Under the pieces are notes generated by a model. That model worked only from the letters and a program-made list of their open reading frames with translations. It searched no databases and was not told where the DNA came from. Positions 24,594 through 30,745 of a stretch of DNA of 30,745 nt are shown one piece after another. Source of the stretch: Bacteroidales bacterium UBA3754 (lineage in GTDB: Bacteria; Bacteroidota; Bacteroidia; Bacteroidales; UBA1715); the NCBI GenBank assembly GCA_002371705.1, contig DFGI01000021.1:3704-34448 (forward strand), given 5' to 3'. Every line of letters begins with the position of its first letter. Position 1 is the stretch's first letter. A program made the translations under genes and the position numbers.

Positions 24594-25058
24594 CTACTCG
24601 TTTTTTATCTCCATTCGAATAAAATCGCCAACTCTTTCTGATTCAACAAAACCCAATTTTTTATACAAAGAGATTGCAACCATATTTTTGTAATGGACAT
24701 CCAAATAAACCCTATTTAATTTCAAATCAGAAAACGCATATTGTAACAACAACAATGAAGATTGTTCTGCTATACCTTTCCCCCAAAATTCTTTCTCACC
24801 GATAAAAATATGATATTGTGCAGAATTGTCATCTATGTCTGTTAGATAAATATTGCCTACATATACTCCGTCAGCCTCAATAGCACAACGATATTCGTTT
24901 TTATTCTTAATAACACGATTTATCCAATCCAACTCAGAATCAATTGTGATTGTATTTGCATACGTATTACCCGTATATTTAAATACTTCCTTGTCATTTC
25001 TCCATTTTACTGATGTGTATGCATCAGTTTCTTGTAAAGGTCGTATAATAACATTCAT
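24594..25058 (-). CDS. GNAT N-acetyltransferase (RimJ/RimL-like)
   Basis: A 154-aa GNAT protein. It starts MNVIIRPLQETDA and has the acetyl-CoA loop EKEFWGKGIAEQS and the C-terminal NMVAISLYKKLGFVE motif. Between two aminotransferase-family genes and glycosyltransferases, it probably N-acetylates an amino sugar nucleotide made by an aminotransferase; this is contextual inference. The start overlaps the upstream gene by 4 bp. Confidence 0.88.
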   Translation of the reverse strand: MNVIIRPLQETDAYTSVKWRNDKEVFKYTGNTYANTITIDSELDWINRVIKNKNEYRCAIEADGVYVGNIYLTDIDDNSAQYHIFIGEKEFWGKGIAEQSSLLLLQYAFSDLKLNRVYLDVHYKNMVAISLYKKLGFVESERVGDFIRMEIKNE

Positions 25059-26002
25059 TTTTCAATAGTCTTTAATATCCTTTCCATATCTGCATCCTCA
25101 TATCTTTGGTCAACAGGAATACAAACCAAACAATTAGCGAGTTTATACTCTACGTCATTAGGTGTCACCCAATCAAAAACATTCGGCCAATAAGTAGCAA
25201 CAAAAATTTTGTTTTCATTCAATCTTTGCTTCAAAGATGAATCCTGGGTCAAATACGGATAAACCATAGGGACAGCATCTTCATCCATATCCAAATGAAT
25301 ACGATTCGAAACACTTAATGTCTCATTCAAAAACGTGTAATTCTGTATTCGTTTCTGGCGAACCATCTCATAATCTATACCAGATAAAATGGATTCCGTC
25401 AACTTTGACATTTTCTTAATTTCTTGTTTGCAAAGCAAGTCATCGTTTTTTCTAAACTCCGGATATCCAGCTTCAGCACCAATATCAACACGTTTCAATA
25501 GGTGAGACATTCGCTCGTATGAAACATCTTGTTCCAATTCAACATCTATTTTTTTATCTGTATATAGATAAGCCCCATCAGCAACGCCAAAGAATTTGCG
25601 TGCAGAATAAAATGTATCAATTCCGTCTACGGGTTTTGCAAAAAAGGCTTGCGAATTATCCACAATCAATTGTTTTCCATACTTGAAAGCCAAACTTTTC
25701 ACGCACCCTTGTTTCAAACCAAAATAATTTGTGTATAAAAATGACTCATTTGGCTTTAACAATGGTAACACTGAAGGTTCCAACAACTCATTTATTTGAT
25801 AGAATTCATATTGCAAGCCCAATTTGCTTATTGGCTCAAGCATCACCTCACAATTATAATAAGGGATATATACCTTTGTGTATCGGCGAACTTTCAACAC
25901 ATACTCAAAACAATTACGAGCCGTATTGAGACGGAGAGCATCATTATGATAATGCCCTGAATTATTTAATTCCAATCCAAAATATCCGCCAATAGGGTTC
26001 AT
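25055..26002 (-). CDS. Divergent DegT/DnrJ/EryC1-like aminotransferase-fold protein
   Basis: A 315-aa protein, shorter than the usual ~370 aa. It retains the fold landmarks YIPYYNCEVMLEP (46-58), the PLP-ring Asp in IVDNSQAFF (D115), and a candidate Schiff-base lysine in FYSARKFFGVADGA (K136), where classic members have a (P/A)TK(N/I) motif. The truncated N-terminus and the SARKFFG motif make it a distant member. It may transaminate a nucleotide keto-sugar or have another role. It overlaps the flanking genes by 4 bp on each side. Confidence 0.75.
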   Translation of the reverse strand: MNPIGGYFGLELNNSGHYHNDALRLNTARNCFEYVLKVRRYTKVYIPYYNCEVMLEPISKLGLQYEFYQINELLEPSVLPLLKPNESFLYTNYFGLKQGCVKSLAFKYGKQLIVDNSQAFFAKPVDGIDTFYSARKFFGVADGAYLYTDKKIDVELEQDVSYERMSHLLKRVDIGAEAGYPEFRKNDDLLCKQEIKKMSKLTESILSGIDYEMVRQKRIQNYTFLNETLSVSNRIHLDMDEDAVPMVYPYLTQDSSLKQRLNENKIFVATYWPNVFDWVTPNDVEYKLANCLVCIPVDQRYEDADMERILKTIEK

Positions 26003-26694
26003 ATTAATTCATATTTATCAAGCATCTGTTTTATCTCTTCTGGAGAATTGAACATCATAACATCAATTATTGAAAGCCCAGCCACAAAATCGTTTTTAAG
26101 CTGTTTATATGGTACCAATTCTGATTTCAGAAACTTTAGTTCGATTCCATTATTTTTAAACTCATTTTTATCGTAAAGACTTTGGCCACCTATAGCATTA
26201 TAGTATTCAGACGCTCCAAGTTCCTTGCATATTGCAATAACCTTATCCTTGCCTTTTAACGAATGGTCAATATCAATAGAAGACGATATTATGATTTTTG
26301 TTTTAATACCTAAAAGTTCTTTTACAGCGCAAATCGAATTGTATATGTATTTAAAAAGATTTGTATCACTATACAATACCATTTTTTCTATTTCTGGATA
26401 TATATTGCTGTAATACGGTGCTTTACGATATGCTTCACAGAACAGATTCAACAATTTTTCTTTCTTGAAATCATCCGCCACATACCTTTCACACACATCC
26501 AAATAATCAGAATCTTTTTTTACTGGGATGGTAAACAAATAGTCTTTCCCATTCAGCAAAACGCGATTTCTATTGAACCATCCTTTTTTTGTGTATTCTA
26601 TATTATCATAAACCACATACATATCCACCGCATTCATCAGTTGCCAGTAGCCTATATACGGCATAAAATATGGTTGCATTATGGCGAGTTTCAT
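25999..26694 (-). CDS. WbqC-like family protein
   Basis: A 231-aa protein starting MKLAIMQPYFMPYIGYWQLM, then VYDNIEYTKKGWFNRNRVLL, the hallmark of the WbqC family, found in O-antigen and other polysaccharide clusters. The biochemical role is not firmly known; association with modified amino-sugar biosynthesis is common. It heads a six-gene minus-strand operon. Its first ~30 bp are repeated at 28782-28810, where they join the upstream aminotransferase gene through an ATGA overlap, showing the original operon order. Confidence 0.9.
   Translation of the reverse strand: MKLAIMQPYFMPYIGYWQLMNAVDMYVVYDNIEYTKKGWFNRNRVLLNGKDYLFTIPVKKDSDYLDVCERYVADDFKKEKLLNLFCEAYRKAPYYSNIYPEIEKMVLYSDTNLFKYIYNSICAVKELLGIKTKIIISSSIDIDHSLKGKDKVIAICKELGASEYYNAIGGQSLYDKNEFKNNGIELKFLKSELVPYKQLKNDFVAGLSIIDVMMFNSPEEIKQMLDKYELI
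26661..26694. repeat. Direct repeat, copy 1 (wbqC 5' end)
   Basis: Matches 28777-28810 at an offset of 2116 bp. The last 29 bp differ at only 2 positions (26672, 26686), with a short, weaker match before that. This copy is the start of the intact WbqC-like gene. Confidence 0.8.
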
Positions 26695-26745
26695 TGTATT
26701 ATAGCAGAATTACATTCATATTATTCTCTTAGAAATTGATTATAG

Positions 26746-26753
26746 CAAACATA
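26746..26753 (-). promoter_or_regulatory. Putative -7 box of the wbqC-led operon
   Basis: TATGTTTG on the minus strand matches TAnnTTTG about 52 nt before the ATG at 26694; a -33 TTTG is not clear. It lies in the 310-bp gap 26695-27004 between divergent genes. On the plus strand the best candidate is TATATTTA near 26948, which is poor. The gap otherwise shows no repeat or RNA I can support. Confidence 0.4.
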
Positions 26754-27004
26754 ACACAAATTACAGAAAAATAAAAGTTTAATTTTATGGCTCATTGAGG
26801 AGATTCATCCTTTTTGCAAAAAACTGTTTCGCGACATGCCAAATGTATTCCGACACAAGCATATTTCCATAGATGTTTATTGCTGTAAAGCCCCATGAAC
26901 TTTATGAAAAAGAAACTAATATACCTTGTTCTATTAGTAGTTTTCGTATATTTACAATTGATTTTTCACAAAAACATTATTAATATTCTAAATTAGAAAA
27001 CTCT

Positions 27005-28126
27005 ATGGCTATTAGACCTGAAAACCATATTACAGGAGATAAAGCTATCAGAAGAATTTCAGACAGATTAATTCCTGAAGAATGGACCATCAATATTCCT
27101 GATTCCGACTATGGGTTAGACATGCTCATTGAAGTTATTGTGGACAACAAAACAACAGGTAAGTTCTTTTTAATTCAATCAAAAGGGACTTTAGAAACAT
27201 CTTGTAATGGGAAAATAAGTTATTCTATGGATGTAAATAGAATAAAGGATTACAACGAGATAAAACTACCTGTTCTTTTTGTTTTTTATAGTAAAACAGA
27301 AGATAAATTTTGGGGCAGATGGATGAATTATCTATTTGATACATTAACCGAAGAACAAAAAAAACAAAAATCTGTAACCCTTACCTTTTATTCTTATAAT
27401 GAAATTGACGTTGACTATTTACAGAGTATCGGCAACGAAATCGATTTGCCTATCACCCGTCGAGTATCTTTATATTGTGATAATATACCCCAATGCTTCA
27501 AACAATTTCATACACAAGCAATAAATGTCGCCAAACAATTCATTGGAAATGATATTACGGAGGATTTACGATTGACTTGCAAAACCATATCTATCAGTTA
27601 TGAAGGTTGCCCGCAAAATGGTTTGGCAATCATCCATTTAGACAAGACTGAAGTTCGCATTCCTATTAACATAAATGCGGTTGATTTTTTATTTTATCCG
27701 TCTCTTAAAAAAGAAGAATGTCCTGAATGTTTGTTAGACTTAATCTATGTTATCGCAATATACAGTTCACAAATATCATCACAGTCAACTGATTATGCAT
27801 TATTAAATCCTCGTCAAAATACTTTCAATTTAATACCTATATCAATATGGGAAAATTTCTTCTTTCATCTATCCGTTGATAAAATTGAAAAAACAGCCGA
27901 ATTATTTAAATTAGCTGTACAATATCAAGACAATAATATCGCACAAACAATTATAGCGGTCGTTTTTCTCCATTCAAACAACAATAGCAACATTCATAAT
28001 CTATACCAAGATTTGCTATCATTGTATTTGTCATTTTGTCAAGAAAATGAGATAAAAGGCAAACTATTATACAATTTGGCAAACAAAATAAGAACTATAA
28101 ACTGCTATGAGGCAATTTCTTTTTAG
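27005..28126 (+). CDS. DUF4365 nuclease-like protein, first part of a gene split by an in-frame TAG
   Basis: A 373-aa frame, opposite in strand to the glycan genes. Residues 1-120 form a DUF4365 domain: HITGDKAIRRIS at 8-19, DYGLDMLIEV (catalytic-type D39 and E43) and FFLIQSK (Q58-x-K60), the PD-(D/E)XK-like core. The remainder is helical and runs into a TPR-like region. The frame ends ...NCYEAISF, then TAG, and the next codon in the same frame is ATG of the following frame. The two parts read as one protein (AISF-stop-MEAIKLEPRY is a typical TPR helix pair). DUF4365 proteins occur in accessory and defence-type regions of many genomes; a defence role here is inference. Confidence 0.75.
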   Translation: MAIRPENHITGDKAIRRISDRLIPEEWTINIPDSDYGLDMLIEVIVDNKTTGKFFLIQSKGTLETSCNGKISYSMDVNRIKDYNEIKLPVLFVFYSKTEDKFWGRWMNYLFDTLTEEQKKQKSVTLTFYSYNEIDVDYLQSIGNEIDLPITRRVSLYCDNIPQCFKQFHTQAINVAKQFIGNDITEDLRLTCKTISISYEGCPQNGLAIIHLDKTEVRIPININAVDFLFYPSLKKEECPECLLDLIYVIAIYSSQISSQSTDYALLNPRQNTFNLIPISIWENFFFHLSVDKIEKTAELFKLAVQYQDNNIAQTIIAVVFLHSNNNSNIHNLYQDLLSLYLSFCQENEIKGKLLYNLANKIRTINCYEAISF

Positions 28127-28765
28127 ATGGAAGCTATCAAACTTGAACCAAGGTATAGAGAACAATATTATTGGTGGCAAGAAGTCGCGGGAATATTATA
28201 TATTACAAGGCATTACCAAAAAGCAGAACTCTTTTATAAAAAAGCACGACTATTAAGTTCCGAATACTGCAGAAATGATATTGCAATACTAATCTCCGAT
28301 TGTCTTATATGTCAAGGGAAAATTGAAGAGGCCCAAAAAGAAGAATATCAATACATAAACAATAACGACAAATTATCTGGTTTTATCAATCTTAAAACCA
28401 TTGTTACTGAAATAATGAAAGAGCAAAGGATACAAAAATTTGATGCAATAGATTGGTTTAATAAAGGTATCTGGGCTACCAACAATAATAATCATATTAA
28501 AGCTATGCATTGTTTCTTATTTGCTTGGAGACTTTACGATGGTGACACAGAAGCATTAGTAAATGCTTTTATCGAAGCATTTAATTGTATGGATTATGCA
28601 AAAATGACGGTTATAACATGGGCTATACGTGAACAAGCGCCAGATGAAGGATACAGAATATTATTATCAAATGTATTGAGTCATTCTGAAATCAATGAAA
28701 ACACAGAAAAAATGATTGGAATACTTGAAAAGTTATTTATTCCAAACAAAACATCACTTCCATAA
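28127..28765 (+). CDS. TPR-like C-terminal part of the split DUF4365 gene
   Basis: A 212-aa frame beginning immediately after the TAG at 28124-28126 and in the same reading frame. MEAIKLEPRYREQYYWWQ, YQKAELFYKKARLL and KAMHCFLFAWRLYDGDTEAL are TPR-type helices. It could be translated by reinitiation at the ATG directly after the stop, by readthrough, or not at all. With the first part the product would be 586 codons, a plausible DUF4365-TPR protein. A single base change (TAT or TAC to TAG) explains the split; a sequencing error is also possible. Confidence 0.6.
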   Translation: MEAIKLEPRYREQYYWWQEVAGILYITRHYQKAELFYKKARLLSSEYCRNDIAILISDCLICQGKIEEAQKEEYQYINNNDKLSGFINLKTIVTEIMKEQRIQKFDAIDWFNKGIWATNNNNHIKAMHCFLFAWRLYDGDTEALVNAFIEAFNCMDYAKMTVITWAIREQAPDEGYRILLSNVLSHSEINENTEKMIGILEKLFIPNKTSLP

Positions 28766-28810
28766 TAGCATAGAGAGCACTAAATATAGTTGCATTATGG
28801 CAAGTTTCAT
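28754..28810 (-). pseudogene. 5' stub of the WbqC-like gene
   Basis: The ATG at 28810 overlaps the aminotransferase stop (ATGA) and reads MKLAIMQLYLVLSMLLWK, then stops. The first seven residues equal those of intact WbqC; the similarity covers about 34 bp and then ends. This is the original start position of wbqC in the operon, now cut off from the rest of the gene by the DUF4365-TPR insertion. Confidence 0.75.
28777..28810. repeat. Direct repeat, copy 2 (wbqC stub)
   Basis: Partner of 26661-26694, offset 2116 bp, with 2 mismatches in the last 29 bp. The two copies bracket the whole DUF4365-TPR unit and its upstream gap. Confidence 0.8.
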
Positions 28811-29910
28811 CGTTTAACAATATTGATTATTCTCTCAACATCTTCTTTTTCCAAATCTGGATACAACGGCAAACAAATCACCTGTTCTGCGGCTTTCTGC
28901 GCCACAGGAAGATTCTGTGCCGATGGCAATTCTCGATATGGTTCAAACGTAGAAATCAATGGATAGAAATACCGTCGGCCTAAAATATTGTTTGATTTTA
29001 GCTTTTCATATAACGTATCGCGACTCATACTATATTTTGCTTCGTCAACAAAGATGGGGAAATACGCATAATTATATTCCACACCGCTTTGTTCTGACAA
29101 GAACGAGATTCCCGATATGTTTTTCAACGCCGCACGATAGTGTTCAACAATCTGCTTGCGTTTAGCAATTGCATCGTCTATATATTTAAGCGATAACAGT
29201 CCATATGCTGCCTGAACTTCGTTCAATTTTGCGTTGATGCCAGGTTCTTCAACTACAGTTTCCCCACGGAATCCAAAATTTTTCAAATTGTCAATATGAT
29301 GTTTCATCTCCTGCGAGTGACAGATTACTGCACCACCTTCAATAGTACTGTATATCTTGGTCGCGTGAAAACTCAACACTGACAAATCTCCAGCGTTTAG
29401 GATAGACTCTCCGTTCTTTTTTACGCCAAAAGCATGAGCAGCATCGTAAATAACCTTCAAGCCATATTTGTCTGCTATTTTCTGTATAGCATCGGTGTCA
29501 GCAGGATTGCCATACACGTGTACGGGCATTATCGCTGTAGTTTTTTCGGTAATGGCCGCTTCTATTTTTGTCGGGTCAATATTATAGTACTTCGGTTCAA
29601 CATCGACAAACACGGGCGTACATTTGTTCCAAAATATGGAATGCGTTGTGGCAACAAAACTATACGGCGTAGTAATCACCTCGCCTGTTATGTTCAATGC
29701 CTGTAATGCCGTTATTAATGCCAACGTACCATTTGAAAATAATGAAATATACTCAACTCCAAGATATTCTGCCAATCGACGTTCCAAATCTTGGTGCATT
29801 TCACCATTGTTGGTAAGCCATTTATTATCCCAAATCTTTTGAAGATATGGGACAAACTCTGCCAAAGGTGGAAGTAATGGTGACGTAACGGTGATAGGTT
29901 TGTTATCCAT
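28807..29910 (-). CDS. DegT/DnrJ/EryC1/StrS sugar aminotransferase
   Basis: A 367-aa PLP-dependent enzyme. The substrate/PLP region SNGTLALITALQAL starts at residue 59, the PLP-ring Asp is in VIYDAAHAFG (D156), and the Schiff-base Lys is in SFHATKIYSTIEGGAV (K185). It converts a nucleotide-linked keto-sugar (typically dTDP- or UDP-linked) to an amino sugar; the FHATK motif suggests a 3- or 4-amino sugar maker but specificity cannot be read. ATG at 29910 overlaps the upstream ABC ATPase stop by 8 bp; an ATG at 29934 is less likely. Its stop overlaps the WbqC stub ATG. Confidence 0.92.
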   Translation of the reverse strand: MDNKPITVTSPLLPPLAEFVPYLQKIWDNKWLTNNGEMHQDLERRLAEYLGVEYISLFSNGTLALITALQALNITGEVITTPYSFVATTHSIFWNKCTPVFVDVEPKYYNIDPTKIEAAITEKTTAIMPVHVYGNPADTDAIQKIADKYGLKVIYDAAHAFGVKKNGESILNAGDLSVLSFHATKIYSTIEGGAVICHSQEMKHHIDNLKNFGFRGETVVEEPGINAKLNEVQAAYGLLSLKYIDDAIAKRKQIVEHYRAALKNISGISFLSEQSGVEYNYAYFPIFVDEAKYSMSRDTLYEKLKSNNILGRRYFYPLISTFEPYRELPSAQNLPVAQKAAEQVICLPLYPDLEKEDVERIINIVKR

Positions 29911-30745
29911 TGATGCGTTCCTCCGTATAATCAAATTTTGGGGTTACATCGCCAGGTTCACGCCCCATCCACGAACCAAGATCAGCTTGTTTGTTTGCCA
30001 AAGTGAACGAAACAACGTCGCTTTCTATTAACAAGACATTACTACAATCTTTAACCACAAATAAATCCACCATATAATTCCCCCAATTCAAAAAATTGGC
30101 TGGAATTGTAACTTGCTGAATATACTCTCCTTCCTCGTGTTCCAAAGGAACACATCTTTTTCCACCTGATGTTGAAAAAATTCTCGTCCCTTGCTCATTC
30201 TTAAAATGAAACGTCAAATGAAATTGGTTGAACGACGTTGTCAATCTATATCGAACAATCAATTCAATATCTTGGTCAACACGCATTACATCTCCATAAT
30301 TTCCACCTGTTTTTCGAACCCCAATCTCCAACAATTCAAATCCGAATCTTTTTACTTTTGGAACATTCCACCATTTATGATTCTCAATATTACCATCACC
30401 TTTCAAATAATGACTCACAATAGTATCAACATCCCCAGAATCAACAAGCAAACCATTTTGTAAAATAACACCTTTTCTACAAAGACTCTTCACCGCCGCC
30501 ATATTATGACTCACAAACAGCACAGTTCTTCCCTCGCCCCTGCTCACGTCCTGCATTTTGCCAATGGCTTTTTTCTGGAATTCGGCATCGCCTACGGCGA
30601 GGACTTCATCAACCACGAGGATTTCGGGCTCCATAAAGGCGGCGACAGCAAAGCCGAGGCGGACGGTCATGCCGGAGGAGTAACGTTTGACGGGGGTGTC
30701 GATGTAACGGGCGATGCCGGCGAAGTCGATGATCTCGTCGAGTTT
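29903..30745 (-). CDS. wzt: O-antigen/teichoic-type ABC exporter ATPase with carbohydrate-binding C-terminus (Wzt), 5' end cut by window
   Basis: The frame is open to the window edge; 281 residues are visible. The N-terminal part shows RYSSGM (ABC signature, visible residues 21-26), ILVVDEVLAVGD (Walker B, 42-53) and VLFVSHNMAAV (switch His, 76-86), as in Wzt/TagH/KpsT-like exporters. Residues from about 110 form a Wzt_C-like beta-sandwich (RVDQDIELIVRYRL ... TFHFKNEQGTRIF), which in characterised Wzt binds the glycan terminus. It should energise export of the finished polysaccharide with a Wzm permease, which must lie beyond the window. Base composition changes sharply at about 30480-30600: the ATPase core is G+C-rich, the C-terminal domain A+T-rich. 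Confidence 0.9.
   Translation of the reverse strand, partial: KLDEIIDFAGIARYIDTPVKRYSSGMTVRLGFAVAAFMEPEILVVDEVLAVGDAEFQKKAIGKMQDVSRGEGRTVLFVSHNMAAVKSLCRKGVILQNGLLVDSGDVDTIVSHYLKGDGNIENHKWWNVPKVKRFGFELLEIGVRKTGGNYGDVMRVDQDIELIVRYRLTTSFNQFHLTFHFKNEQGTRIFSTSGGKRCVPLEHEEGEYIQQVTIPANFLNWGNYMVDLFVVKDCSNVLLIESDVVSFTLANKQADLGSWMGREPGDVTPKFDYTEERING

Noticed and set aside
26695..27004. Plus-strand promoter for the DUF4365 gene
   Set aside because: Only weak partial matches (TATATTTA, TAGTTTTC) without a proper -33 box; not strong enough to list as a feature.

Overview
The window looks like chromosomal DNA of a Bacteroidota, most likely Bacteroidales, member. The evidence is low G+C, promoters of the TTTG / TAnnTTTG type instead of -35/-10 boxes, almost no Shine-Dalgarno sequences, and a large surface protein ending in a type IX secretion C-terminal sorting domain. 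I cannot name the species.

Layout. (1) 1-5720 is a housekeeping block: the start of topA (minus strand), then on the plus strand a class A penicillin-binding protein, trmN6, a membrane-anchored GT2 glycosyltransferase, rsmG and rpmH (52 aa), closed by a strong terminator. The first four plus-strand genes overlap by 1 bp at two of their junctions. (2) 5735-8968 encodes a 1077-aa secreted LamG/Ig/PKD-type protein with a T9SS sorting tail. (3) 9042-15432 holds two GT4 glycosyltransferases, a structured non-coding element of about 450 bp rich in inverted repeats, and two diverged AAA_14/DUF4143 ATPases. Each ATPase gene is preceded by its own tandem array of 23-bp repeats. (4) 15433-22406 is a seven-gene, minus-strand, translationally coupled glycan operon: GT61, two GT2, an acyltransferase, GtrA, a GtrB-like GT2 and a large membrane protein in the GtrC position. 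(5) 22501-26694 is a second minus-strand glycan operon: WbqC-like, DegT-like aminotransferase, GNAT, GT2, a small HNH nuclease and GT2. (6) 27005-28765 is an opposite-strand DUF4365-TPR gene split by an in-frame TAG. (7) 28807-30745 has a DegT aminotransferase and the 3' part of a Wzt-type O-antigen ABC exporter ATPase.

Together, regions 3-7 are a surface polysaccharide (O-antigen/capsule-like) locus. Nucleotide-sugar tailoring (aminotransferases, GNAT, WbqC), chain assembly (GT2, GT4, GT61), side-group modification (GtrA/B/C-like, acyltransferase) and ABC export (Wzt) are arranged mostly as overlapping minus-strand genes.

The most unusual signal is in the accessory insertions. In two places a non-glycan module (a DUF4143 ATPase; a DUF4365-TPR gene) sits between a glycan gene and a short, degenerate second copy of that same gene's 5' end. 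In both cases the stub stays attached to the upstream gene with the original spacing. The two ATPases are much more diverged from each other than the flanking direct repeats are, so simple tandem duplication is not an adequate explanation. The 23-bp arrays share a backbone but differ in their core sequence. One array covers the -33 region of a near-consensus promoter, and the other begins just upstream of one.
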